From NCBI GenBank assembly GCA_946902985.2, contig OX336388.2, forward strand, positions 124,721,894 through 124,785,893: a DNA stretch of 64,000 nucleotides, written 5' to 3'. Positions 1 to 10,475 of this stretch are shown piece after piece. The stretch is from Meconema thalassinum (taxonomy: Eukaryota; Arthropoda; Insecta; Orthoptera; Tettigoniidae). Below the pieces are notes generated by a model. It was given only the letters and a program-made list of their open reading frames with translations. It did not search any database and was not told the DNA's origin. A program made the translations under genes and the position numbers. Numbering within the stretch: the first letter of the stretch is position 1; every line of letters starts with the position of its first letter.

Positions 1-2210
1 ATTGTAAAACATATCCTGGTGCTGACATAAACTCTGACCACAATCTGGTTGTAATGAAATGCAGATTAAAGTTGAAGAAACTGAAGAAAAGTCAAAAGCC
101 AAAAAGGTGAGCAATAGACAGACTGAAAGAGAAGGATGTAAACGAAAGATTCAAGAAGAGTATAAAGGAAGGACTAATGAAAAACCCTAAACAAACTTCA
201 TTTGCAGACGAATGGGCACTTTTGAGGAATGAAATAACAAAATCCGCAGAAGAAAACATTGGTAGGAAAGAGAGAATAGGTAGAAAACCGTGGATCACTC
301 AGGATAGGCCTATACTCGAATTGATGGATGAAAGGCGGAAGCACAAGAATGTAAGAGATGAAAAGGGGAAAGCAGAATACAGACGTCTGAGAAATGAGGT
401 TAACAACAAGTGCAAGGAAGCGAAAGAAGAATGGTTGAAAGAGAAATGTGCTGGTATAGAAAATTGTCTGAAATTAGGAAAAGTAGACACAGCTTATCGA
501 AGGATTAAGAATACTTTTGGGGAAAAGAAGACTAAGTGCTGTAATATTAAGGACATAAATGGAAAGCCTCTAACAGATAGGGAAGAAAAGGTTGAGAGAT
601 GGAAAGCTTACATAGAGAGTTTGTATAAGGGAAAGGAGATTGAGAATCATGTAATGGAAAGGGAGGAGGAAATTGATGAGGATGCGAAAGGAGATTTAAT
701 ATTGAGATCAGAATTTGATAGAGCTTTGGAAGACTTAAGCAGGAACAAAGCACCAGGCATAGATGATATACCGATTGAGTTGCTACGCTGCATAGGAGAG
801 GAAGGTCTGATCAGGTTATTTCACTTGGTGTGTAGGATTTATGAGACAGGTGAGGTACCCCCTGATTTCAAGAAGAATGTAATCATCCCTATACCAAAGA
901 AAGTGGGAGCTGACAGATGTGAAGATTACCGTACAATCAGCTTGATTACTCATGCTTCAAAGATCCTGTCTAGAATAATTTACAAGAGGATTGAGAGCCA
1001 GATAGAAACGGAGTTGGGTGAAGTCCAGTTTGGTTTCAGGAGAAATGTAGGAACAAGGGAAGCTGTACTAAGTCTTAGGCTGATTTTGGAAGGTAGAATA
1101 AGGAAAGATAAGAGAACGTTCATGGCTTTTGTAGACTTAGAAAAGGCTTTTGATAACGTTGATTGGACTAAATTGTTTGACATTTTGAAATCGATTGGAA
1201 TAAAGTACAGGGATAGGAGGGTGATATACAATCTATACAGAAACCAGACAGCAGTCATTCGAGTTGAAGGACATGAGAGAGAAGCTGGTATTCAGAAAGG
1301 TGTAAGGCAAGGCTGCGACTTATCACCCATACTTTTCAATCTTTACATTGAACAAGCAATGAAGGAAATTAGAGAAAAATTTAAAGTGGGAGTGAAGATT
1401 CAAGGAGAAATAATTTCAACTCTGAGATTTGCTGATGACATCGTCATCTTGGCCAACAAGCCTGAGGATTTGAATGAGTTTTTGAATGGTATGGACTCAG
1501 TCTTACGGAAAGAATTCATGATGAAAATTAATAAATGTAAAACAAAAATACTGGAATGCAGCCTAAATAAATCAGAAACCTCTATGGAGATCAAATTGGC
1601 AGGTGAAAAGCTGAAGGAAGTAGGAGATTTCTGTTACTTAGGAAGCAGAATAACCAGAGATGGACGAAGCAAAGAGGATATAAAATGTAGGTTGGCTCAG
1701 GCAAGAAAAGCATTCCTACAAAAAAGGAATCTGCTGACATCGAATATAGATTTAGGTATTAGGAAGTCATTTTTGAAAGCCTTTGTCTGGAGCGTGGCGC
1801 TCTATGGAAGTGAAACTTGGACTATTGGTGCAGCAGAAAAGAGGAGAATTGAAGCATTTGAAATGTGGTGCTACAGGTGAATGATGAAGATCAGATGGGT
1901 AGATAGGGTTACAAACAAAGAGGTATTAAGACGAGTGGGAGAGGAGAGATGTTTCTGGCGACTGCTAATGAAGAGAAGAGATAGGTAGGTAGGACACATA
2001 CTAAGACACCCAGGAATAGCAAGCTTAGTTATGGAAGGAAGGGTCGAGGACAAGAACTGTAGGGGTAGACCAAGGTTAGAATATGTTAAACAGATTGCCT
2101 CGGATGTAGGGTGTGGTAGCTATGTAGAGATGAAACGATTAGCTCTGGACAGGGAGGCATGGAGAGCTGCATCGAACCAGTCAAAAGACTGAAGACTCAA
2201 ACAACAACAA
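1..2210 (+). mobile_element. Non-LTR retrotransposon N1, copy 1 (3' part, left end outside window)
   Basis: A LINE copy entering from beyond the left edge. The first ~30 codons end an exonuclease-endonuclease-phosphatase domain (SDHNLV motif near 45-62), and a reverse transcriptase follows in the same frame. The coding frame closes with TGA at 2190-2192, followed by an A/CAA-rich tail (2193-2210). The same 3' sequence ends other N1 copies at about 35.1 kb, 49.3 kb and, inverted, 49.6 kb, so this family was mobile here repeatedly. Three in-frame stops show that this copy is dead. RTE-like or a related clade; I cannot place it more finely without a tree. Confidence 0.9.
3..2192 (+). pseudogene. 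Endonuclease-reverse transcriptase of N1, with three in-frame stops
   Basis: One frame (phase of position 3) runs from the end of the endonuclease domain through the whole reverse transcriptase. Stops interrupt it at 108-110 (TGA), 1878-1880 (TGA) and 1986-1988 (TAG). Other copies read AGA where this one has the 1878 TGA (for example near 32930), so that stop is a point mutation. RT motifs in order: NKAPGIDDIP, a YRTISLITHASK block, the EVQFGFRRNVGTREA block, FVDLEKAFDNVDW with catalytic Asp, GVRQGCDLSP, RFADDIVILA, then YLGSRITRDG. The C-terminal segment after the stop matches the copy at 47.7 kb (CY-RMMKIRWVDRVTNEE). The in-frame ATG at 177 is not a true start because homology continues upstream. 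The element's RT would have driven target-primed reverse transcription. Confidence 0.88.
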
Positions 2211-2680
2211 GTAAGAAACGTTTTCATACAATTTATATTGACGCAATACCGTACAGATCCGAATTATAAGTAGCAAATTCGAATTTATGACTTAGCAGGC
2301 TACCTGCGAGGGGAATCGAACTCTCGACCCTCAAGGGCGCTACGGGTGACTTTTCGCATATCCGATGTAAGAAACGTTTTCATACAATTTATATCAACTT
2401 AATACTGTACCATTCCGGGTCATTCATCGCAAATTCGAATTTATGACTTGATAGGCTACCTGTGGTGGGGGAATCGAACCCTGGACCCTCAAGGGCGGTA
2501 AGTGTGACTTTTCGCACAACCAATGTAAGAAACGTATCCATATTATATTTATGAACACAATACCGTAACTTTCCGGGTTATATGTCGCAAATTCGAATTT
2601 ATGACTTAGTACCTGGGAGGGGAATTGAACTATCGTCCCTCAAAGGCGTTAGGTGTGGGTGCAAAACTAATAGTATATTC
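2211..2680. repeat. Three tandem ~157-bp units carrying a tRNA-like B-box on the minus strand
   Basis: Units begin with GTAAGAAACG at 2211, 2367 and 2525, giving periods of 156 and 158 bp. Each unit has a block GGGGAATCGAAC..CTC..ACCCTCAAGGGCG. Read on the minus strand this gives a T-arm/B-box-like GTTCGATTCCCC. The units are clearly diverged from each other. This looks like a tandem amplification of a tRNA-derived fragment, perhaps the 3' half of a SINE head. I see no intact A-box in the same unit. Confidence 0.65.
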
Positions 2681-3132
2681 ATGATCTGCACTTTCGATTT
2701 ACCCATAATTGATGTAAAAAAATCACATTTCGAGAAAAAATATTCATACCACCTAAACTCCATAAGTGCTGCATTTTCTTGGAGGGAGTGTGGAAAAACT
2801 ACTCAGGATAGCCGGCGTCAGTACCGAGATTTGAAGCTCGGATCTCCAGACTAGTAAGTCAAATAAGGATTTCTTATTACTCATACAATTTGACATGCCT
2901 TGATTTTTTTAAAATAAGATATTGGCTAGAAGACAAAAAAGAAGCCTTATAATTTTATTTATAAATGCCTACAACAGAGTAGGCTACTTAAAGGGACTTC
3001 CGTCCCAAAGGACCTGGGTTCGACTCTACCAATTTAATTCTGATCTGAGTGTTGGAACAGGATATAGGCTAGGCCTACTCTGCAATAGTGAGAAGAAGTG
3101 TTTTTAATTCCCAGCTATCCTAAAGTGATTTT

Positions 3133-3664
3133 CCACTTCTGCTCGGCGGCTTCGGTGGCGTAGTTGGTAGCATGCTGAGCTTCTATGCCCAAGGTCGCGG
3201 GTTCAAACCCGGCCGAAGTCGTCGGACTTTTTAAGAGCGTTAAAAATCCCTCAGTATGACTTCCTTCGGAGGGGAAGTAAAGCCGGCGGTCCCATGTCAT
3301 ACATTTATGGCATGAGAAAGGAACTTCCATTAACTACACTTGTGTGAAGCCAAAATTTGTAGATTAGAATCGATAACGCTCTATTAGTTCCAATGTTGGC
3401 CACCAGGTGTTGACTGCGATGCCATCTAGTAGCCAAGTCCGCAAGATAGGTGTCATGGACGGAAGCATTTGGTAGCAAAAGTAGGAACTATTTGAAATTA
3501 GTCTGCAGTCCTTACTTGAATTAAAACAGATAACACACACTATTACAGCCATCACAATTAACATCGGTTATCAGACAGATTCTACACACACCCATAGTAC
3601 ACGGGGCTACATGACCGTGTTGTCCCAGCCTCTAAACTAAGGAACCAACCAACCACTTCTGCTC
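3133..3664 (+). mobile_element. SINE S1, copy A, full length with 12-bp target duplication
   Basis: A ~508-bp tRNA-headed SINE (3145-3652). The A-box is TGGCGTAGTTGG near 3154-3165 and the B-box-like GGGTTCAAACCC lies near 3199-3210. The body contains the block TAAAGCCGGCGGTCCCATGTCAT shared by all S1 copies, and it ends in AACCAACCAACC. Perfect flanking duplications CCACTTCTGCTC lie at 3133-3144 and 3653-3664. Pol III would transcribe it, and a LINE partner supplies RT; which LINE is unknown. This is the best reference copy for S1 in the window. Confidence 0.88.
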
Positions 3665-5162
3665 CAAGCAAATGCCGGGATTGCATCTAACTGAAGATCA
3701 CTGTCAACTCCCAATCCTAGCCTCAATTACTGGCACATTCTGCTACATATTCCCTGTCTGTACCTTGAGACTCAACACACGCTAATAACATTAGACTTGT
3801 AAGCACCCACTAGAAACAACAGTTGGTATTGTCAAACACCCACCCCTACTTGCAACATTTTCCTGCCATTTTCGGTTTTTCACACTGACAAGCCTGTAAG
3901 TTTACACTTCAGTCAGATGTGTTGAAAACATTGTTATTAGGTACAGCACTCATTCCAGGTTCCGTATTGACTGTGTTTACAATAAGTAAAACCTGAATTT
4001 CATGCCGAATCAATACTTTACTTAATAGAAAACTCTATGGGTACATGTTTCGAAAACCTTCTGTCTCCTTCCTCAGCCCTCTTTTGGTATTAAAACATCA
4101 TAAAACACACTTTATCAATTACAAAACTACAACATATTAAAAACTACGAGTTTAAGAAATACACTAATTAGAATATCAACAACACTCATAAATAAAGCAT
4201 ATAATGCTCCTCGCATATTCAGTCATTCAGTCCTGCGTTTAATTTGTGTCGTTATGTCTCAGGCGTGCTCAGTTGAAGTTGACCTCTGTGAGGGTCGTGT
4301 TTTTGACAAGGTCATATAAGTCCGAATATTTGGAGCTATTTAGCAATCCATGTTGAATCTGACGAGGTGTCAACTTGTAAATGTTCCTCATACCAAATAC
4401 AATAGTAATGAATATTTTATAATTGATGCCGCCGACCGTCAGCTAACAATCAACTAAGAAGCCCTGAATCGACTGTCTTCAATTCTCTACCAGCTATCAA
4501 ATTGTACTGTTATCCATGAAGCAACAGTCGTTTCACGACAGCATGTTTTTAAGTGTCCAGATAGGAAACACTCTAATAATTTTTGTCCTACCTCAAACAA
4601 CAGGTGTCCATTGACACTAGGCAAATACTGGACTTTTTCAACAAGCCCATACTACATACTGTGAGGTCCATAGACTTTCACTTTATCTTTCCGTTTCTTT
4701 TACATACCGGTATTGCCACCACAGAATTTCAACTACCATAATATAGTTAAGTGAACAAGGAACTGTCTTTCATCCATTTTGCTGAATTATGATAACATAT
4801 TTGATGTAGGTAATGGAGTGATAATTGCTTTGTATAACTGTGATAAAAGTTCAGTTTTATAAAATATTTGATAACATTTATTTGATAAATTTCTTTGGTA
4901 GTGTAATACCGGCCTAACACAAATTACAAAACAACAACAGAAATTCACAGACCTTGCGACTTGGAACGCGCGCGCGTATTATGTTTCACAGGGCAACATC
5001 GCACGAGTTTCCTCGACCGAGCGCATTGTTCCCGTCGCTTGCTACGATACATTCTTCTCACATAACCACCTGATTAAATATCAATCGATATAAAAGCAAT
5101 TATCAAAAGTAGATAAAATGTAGTTTTTCGTTTAGCCTTGCATTGCTATCAGCCTGGTATAT
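3665..5162. other. AT-rich stretch without a supported gene
   Basis: No long frame and no SINE or transposase similarity that I can see. The one structured item is a minus-strand hammerhead-like motif at about 4042-4076, annotated separately. GC rises around 4967-5060 (GCGCGCGC near 4967-4976), but no coding evidence goes with it. Confidence 0.6.
4040..4079 (-). ncRNA. Hammerhead-ribozyme-like motif (Penelope-type remnant)
   Basis: On the minus strand the order is CTGAGGA (4076-4070), helix II GGAGAC (4068-4063) pairing with GTTTTC (4057-4052) through G-U wobbles, then GAAAC (4051-4047) and an ATGTA cleavage-like triplet GTA (4044-4042). Helix I closes with only three G-C pairs (GGG/CCC). 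The layout matches the minimal type-I hammerheads known from Penelope-like elements. The sequence is related to the + strand motif at 43.86 kb. Confidence 0.55.
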
Positions 5163-5661
5163 TATTTCAGGGCTTCTATCCCCAAGGTCGCGGGATCAAA
5201 CCCGGCCAAAGTTGTCGGATTATTTTAAGAGCGTTAAAATCCTTCAGTATGCCTTCCTTCGGTGGGGAAGTAAAGCCGGCGGTCCCATGTCATAGATTTA
5301 TGGCATGATAAAGAACCTTCCACTAATTACCCCTGTGTGAAGCTAAATTATAAGTTATCTTTGAGTAACACTCTTAGGTACCAACGTCTGTCGCCAGGAG
5401 CCAACTGCGGTGGCATCTAGTAACAAAGTGCAGAACTAGTTGGTCGTTGACGGTGGCATTTAGCAGTAAAAGTTGGAACTACTTGAAAATCCGAAGTATG
5501 CGGTCCTTACTTGAATTAAAAACAGATAACACACACTAATACAGCCATCACAATTAACACCGGTTATCAGACAGATTCTACACACACCCAAAGTACACGA
5601 GGCTACATGACTGCGTTGTCGCAGCCCCTAAACTGAGGAACCAACCACCAAACTATTTCAG
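5163..5661 (+). mobile_element. SINE S1, copy B, 5'-truncated
   Basis: Body 5171-5653. It begins inside the tRNA head (GGCTTCTATCCCCAAGG), so the A-box is missing while the B-box region remains. The 3' end is the usual AACCAACCA. Flanking TATTTCAG repeats at 5163-5170 and 5654-5661 look like the target duplication, meaning it inserted already truncated. Confidence 0.82.
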
Positions 5662-6836
5662 ATATCAGCACGTAAATGCTTAATAAATATTTCCAAACCC
5701 AATTTAATAAAGTGAATATGTTGTGTGATCATTTTGATACACCGTGCCTGATCTTGTCCCGTGCAATACTGCGCTTGACAGACGGTTAAATGATATACCA
5801 ATTTGTACCAAAAGAACAGTCAAACCTCAGTTACACATTTGTCAAGAGAACAACGAGAATGACAAGTAAGTGTTCTTTTGTTTAGGGGCTTGGATATACT
5901 GTTCATCATACTCGTGAACTTGGATGTGTGTAGAATTTGTCTACCGCCCAGGGGATCACAACTAGTGGGACGTGGGTTGGCGATCACAGGACCCCAGTTG
6001 AGTCCGGCATTGCTTCCACTTACTTGTGCCGGGCTTCTCTCTGTCATCCTTCATGTCAGCCACCCTTGACAAACTCTTGTTTTCTTCCGAACTCAACGAT
6101 ATTAGGGTATCTGAAGCCTAGGATCCTTGTCTCATCATTCCTGATACCCTCCTTCTTCTTTTTGTGGTTTCTCCTGCCTTCTGCTCAAGGCCCTAAAGGA
6201 GGCAGGGTGTGTATAGCCCCACCTCTTATGGTGCAGCCCCTCAAATTCTCACGGCTGGTGAGTTCGGGAGTTGACGAACCAAAAGAATTCCTGAGCTGGA
6301 TCCGGTTATTTCCCGTATTTCCTTTGCATTTGGAGTGGACCCTCTCCTCTTTCCCATTTGCCTTTCATGGCCCCACTTCTTTTTATGTTCCTCATTCCAC
6401 ATTCCTCGAGGGTTAAGGGTATTTCTTTTCCCTGTTGTTTATTTCCCATATTCCTTTCTTTCTTTGTACTTTTTTTCTTCTAGTCCGTAAGTTAGTAGTT
6501 ACAGTTGGAAATATTAATTACATCATTTGCACGATCAACAAAACCATTAGGGGCCGATAACCTAGATGGTAGGTCCCTTAAAACAACAATATCTCCATCG
6601 TCATAATTTGTTGGATAACCTACCGTATGTTTGTGGTGTCTGTAGTACTGAGTGTAGGAAGCAGGCAGCCATGGCCTTAGATAAGAATATTCCTTGAATT
6701 TGTCTGGAAATGGCGTTAAATCGTCATCCATAAACACAGCAATGGCTCCAGTCAGCCATTCTGCCATGAGTACACTTATACTGGAATGATGGGTAAACGT
6801 CAACAACAAAGAATCCCTGGATGCAGCAAAATAACA
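5662..6836. other. Unclassified repeat-like region with short U2 fragment
   Basis: Open frames here (up to 159 codons at 5937-6416) show no domain and low-complexity composition, so I do not call genes. The segment 6549-6590 (GGGGCCGATAACCTAG..AAACAACAA) is a short interspersed repeat. It recurs at 53306-53330 and, inverted, at 41988-42030. Confidence 0.5.
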
Positions 6837-6837
6837 G

Positions 6838-7086
6838 ACCACCTCATAGTGTAGCGGCTAGCATTCTTGGCTGTCGCCCCAGAGGTCCGGGATCGATTCC
6901 CGGCTCTGCCAAGAAATTTTAATTCTGGTGTTGGGCTGGAGTGGGGTACACTCAATCTTGTAGGGCAGAACTGAGATGAAGAGTTATCTCCTGGAAGTGG
7001 TTTTCTATGGTTTCCCACTTTTAACCAGGCAAAGGCCAGGATGGTTCCTAACTTAGCCCTTAACTATGGACATGCGGTCAACATGT
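6838..7086 (+). mobile_element. SINE S2, copy 1
   Basis: tRNA-headed repeat with A-box-like TAGTGTAGCGG (about 6847-6857) and B-box GGATCGATTCC (about 6890-6900), followed by a body shared with the copy at 56.45 kb (GGTACACTCA, TCCTGGAAGTGG, TTTCCCACTT). Boundaries are approximate; I could not fix a target duplication. Confidence 0.7.
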
Positions 7087-7219
7087 TCGTGGTGGAAAAA
7101 TAAACACGTGCTACACCTCGCTTATCGCCCTCCCAGTATATTTGCTAGCAGTACCTTTCTATTTTAAGAAGACCTCTCCACTGCACTCATCTTATCTGTC
7201 ATAAATAACCATGCAGCTG

Positions 7220-7480
7220 CGATAAGAAGCTGATGAGTTTCGTAGCGGCCTGGGTGACCGCATGTCCACTGTTGAAGCAGTGAAGGAGCGTATCAACATT
7301 GCTGAGGAGAAGCTTGAAAAGCTTGAAAACGGATAACTTGTCATCTGGGCCCACCAGCAAAGAGGAGGAAAACATATTACGAGTGCTACAGATGTGAAAA
7401 CCAGAACGGTATGCTTGGAGTGTACAAGAAAGATCTGCTGCGAATGTGTTGAGTGAGAGTAACATTGAGGGTCAAGTTCA
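7220..7480 (+). pseudogene. Possible piggyBac-like transposase C-terminal remnant
   Basis: A broken frame gives a helical, charged stretch (DRMSTVEAVKERINIAEEKL) in 7257-7316, then a stop. A cysteine-rich piece follows near 7375-7455 across a frame change: KRRKTYYECYRC, then RTVCLECTRKICCECVE before a TGA. The C-x2-C / C-x2-C spacing with a stop soon after resembles the C-terminal zinc ribbon of piggyBac-family transposases. Similarity is short and frame-broken, so other zinc-binding TE proteins remain possible. Confidence 0.3.
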
Positions 7481-7499
7481 GTGCTTGCAATTTTCACCC

Positions 7500-8549
7500 C
7501 AACAAGAGACCAGTTTTATGTGTGGTTAATTTTCAATGCAGTGGTTATCAAACAGCTTTAATACCCAAGTTAGGGTCCATTTTTGTTGATAGTGTAAAGG
7601 ATATGTGTGTTTAAATGGAACAGGGCATTCTGAGTATCGAAAATTGCTGCGACTGTAATCTGAAGGTATGAGGGTTCTACAAATTTAAAATGTTGTTGTG
7701 GTTTTGGGTTGAGTATTCAAATGAAAACAGCTAGCAATTTCTCTCATTAACCTTCCCTTCCGTAGCCACATCAATTTTGATGCGGTCTCTGTGGCCTCAC
7801 GTCCATGTTGATTCACTGAAAATGTACGTCCATAGTTAAGGGTTAAGACCACAGCAGCCTCTTTCCCAATCCTAACAGCCTGAGACACTACACCTAACAG
7901 CATCTCCTCCGACCACGAAAGTCTACAAAATAAAATCAATCAATAGCTCTACAATGTTAAGGCCCCAGTGGGCTTATTTTAATCTTCCACTTTCTCCTTC
8001 CATGTTTGTCCTATGTCTACTTACATTATTCGATCAGTTGCTTTTTCTTTTTACTTTCCCAGGCTTCTTATTTTATGTTTGTCCAGTTTTCATCCCATCC
8101 ACTTCAAGACAGATGATTTCACTGAAGAAAGGAGATTTGACACATATTAAAACTAACAGAGATATGCAATAAAACACGTCAGACACTCGGTGGTTGGCGA
8201 ACACAGTAATGAAAAATAATACATAACCAACTTATGAAAAGATTTAAGACTGTTACACGGGTTAAAAGGTAGGGCTTTAGGCAGCAAGGAATCGATCAAA
8301 ATACATTTGCATGACCCGTCAAATTTAAATGACCACATGTGTTTGGAAAGGATCACCTTTATGTTTCTTATTAGAAGCATGACGACAAGAAGTTATGCTT
8401 CTTTGTATTAGTGGGTATAGTTGGGAAGAAGGAATAGGGGAGGTAGATATAAAGAAAATGTCAATTAAAGGGAAGTATATATTAGTATTGTATCGCAACC
8501 TAACAAGATCTAGATTAGGCGGTATTATGAAGTCCATGTCCTGCTCTTA
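7500..8549. other. Anonymous AT-rich region
   Basis: No frame above ~85 codons, no recognizable motif and no repeat shared with elsewhere in the window that I could see. It ends at the TTA duplication of the Harbinger-like element. Confidence 0.5.
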
Positions 8550-9328
8550 AAACCCCGTACACACTATCAGACCAGACCAGACCAGACCAGCAGACGGTTG
8601 GAAAAAGTAGCTGATGGGTGGGCAGTTCGATAGTGTCTAGGCCTGTCTGCCGACCAATTCGGTCTGCGCAGTCTGACGGTCTGGCTGGAAAACCTTCAGA
8701 CCACCAGACTGCCCCTCGCCTGTCTGGTCTTGTCTGTGTTGTGTGTAGCGTTGTCTGGCCGACTGACGGACTCCGTCGCGATATGCAACAGTTCAGTACC
8801 TATTCTAGTGTTGAACAGAGAGGCACTATGTCTTATTACAAGATTCTGTCGCCATGTCTCAATATTCTCAGCATAGAAACAACACGAGTGCCGATGATAA
8901 TGAAGGAGGCGATCATGAGGGAGATGCTATCATGCCAATGTATGGCTGGAACATACAGAGTAATTCGGAAAAACACAGTTCATCCATTCGTAGAAAAGTG
9001 CAGATATCAGCTGTGTACCTGTGCTTTTCTTTATACATCTTCTTCTCCAATACTCTTCTTCCGCGTATCCTCATCACTGATCAATGCAATACACAATGAT
9101 AGTCCTATTTTCTGTTGTTTTGAAAGATGCGGCACTATCACAATACTGTATTTAAATACTCAACAAAACAACAATAACCTTCTTACTTATTACTGGGTGG
9201 ACGATTCAATACAACTAACGTCTGAAGGTCTGGTATGTTGGTGTGTATGCAAAGTAGTCCCCCGACATAGCGACATGCCCATCCACGTCTGCTGGTCTGG
9301 TCTAGTTTGATAGTCTGAAGCAGGCTTA
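8547..9328. mobile_element. PIF/Harbinger-like non-autonomous DNA transposon
   Basis: Ends are inverted: left CACACTATCAGACC..CAGACCAGCAGACG (8560-8601) and right CGTCTGCTGGTCTGGTCTAGTTTGATAGT (about 9287-9315). The element 8550-9325 is flanked by TTA (8547-8549 and 9326-9328), the 3-bp duplication typical of PIF/Harbinger. The left end carries four tandem CAGAC units. Frames inside (up to 230 codons) show no transposase motif, so it is probably non-autonomous. The outermost ~10 bp are less well paired, which leaves the exact ends uncertain. Confidence 0.55.
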
Positions 9329-9465
9329 AGACTGGTTGTTGGATTACTTTTGGTCCTTTGACCTTGGCTGTGACAGGATGGGAGTTGGTATATGGTAGAA
9401 TACGAAGGTCCAGAATTGTTCGACATACTGTACGCAGGAAATGGTTAGCATGACCTCGCTATTCA

Positions 9466-10055
9466 TCATCATCATCATCATTTTCCAGCTCCAGTTTCCC
9501 GGGTGTGGTATACAAGCACTCGCCATTTCTTTCTCTCGGAGTAGAGCTGCTGTTCTTCTACATCTTCACATTTCACCTTCGGTTTGTTGACCTCAGACTT
9601 CACTGTGTCTATCTATCGATTACTTGGCCTTCCTACCGGTCTCCTCCCTCTCACTTCACTGTCGAAATAATTTCTTGGTGTTCTATTTCTGTCCATTCTC
9701 ATGACGTGTCCAAACCACTGTAATCTGTGTCTTCCTAGGAGTTCAGTGACAGGTATTTTGATACCAACTTCCTGCCTGTTAATTTCATCTCTAATCTTAT
9801 CTTTCCTGGTCCTTTGGTTCATTGTTCTGATGAATTTCATTTCTGTTGCCTGGATTTTACAACTAGCCTTGTTGAGTAGGGTACATGTTTCAAGTCCATA
9901 GGTGAGAATTGGAATGAAGTGGGTGTGAAACATGCTTAGTTTTGCTTTCTGGGGTATTTTGTCATCCCATAGTAGATTTCTCACTTGACAATGAAAAAGA
10001 GAAGCTCTTTGGGTCCTGTTAAGGATCTCTTGCTTTATAGAGTTATCCTTTGAGA
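9466..10055 (-). mobile_element. N2 non-LTR retrotransposon, segment 1 (3' end)
   Basis: The 3' end of a minus-strand LINE, with a (CAT/ATG)n tail at 9466-9481. The frame 9984-9613 encodes the C-terminal region after RT: LLWDDKIPQKAKL, PILTYGLETCTLL, ATEMKFIRTMNQRTRKDK, WFGHVMRMDR, GRRPVGRPSNR. The element does not end at 10055; it continues at 13543 beyond an inserted SINE with the 9-bp duplication CCTTTGAGA. The other segments are at 13543-13741, 22954-22975 and 23359-23620. A second N2 copy lies at 42340-43110. Confidence 0.88.
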
Positions 10056-10475
10056 CACGTAGTCGGTAGCATACTCAGCTTCTACGCCCAAGATAGTGGG
10101 TTCAAACCCGGCCGAAGCCGTCGGATTTTTTAAGAGCGTTAAAAATCCCTCAGTATACCTTCCTTCTGAGGGGAAGTAAAGCCGGCGGTCCCATGTCATA
10201 GATTTATGGCATGTTAAAGAACCTTCCACTAATTGCAGCTGTGTGAAGCTAAATTGGATAGGTTAAGAATGTAAACAACACTCTTAGGTTTCTACGTTCG
10301 TTGCCAAGAGCCGACTGCGGTGGTGTCTAGTAGCTAAGTTCTAAACTTGGCCTAGTAGTCATTGACGGTGGCGCTTGGCGGCAAAAGTAGGAACTATTTG
10401 AAAAATTCTAAGTTGCAGTACTTAAATTATTAAAAAACAGATAGCACACACTAATACAATTATCACAATTAACAC
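10047..10475 (+). mobile_element. SINE S1, copy C, left part
   Basis: SINE body starts at 10056 after the duplication CCTTTGAGA (10047-10055). The head lacks its first bases (CACGTAGTCGGTAGC). The body is normal until ..CACAATTAACAC at 10475, where the N3 LINE is inserted. The remaining ~90 bp of this same SINE sit at 13447-13542. Confidence 0.88.

Noticed and set aside
3145..3220. tRNA genes at SINE heads (also 6846, 22980, 31440, 33270, 50750)
   Set aside because: The heads have Pol III boxes but continue into long repeat bodies with target duplications, so they are SINEs, not tRNA genes.
5937..6416. 159-codon frame
   Set aside because: No domain, Ser/Pro/Phe/Leu-rich, overlapped by frames on both strands; looks like repeat DNA.
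7199..7240. CTGATGA followed by GTTTC near 7222, as a hammerhead
   Set aside because: GAAA is absent on the same strand; the order of core elements is wrong.
9466..9481. CAT/ATG microsatellites (also 28746, 35391, 40950, 53759) as independent repeats
   Set aside because: Each sits exactly at a LINE 3' end and is the element's own trimeric tail.
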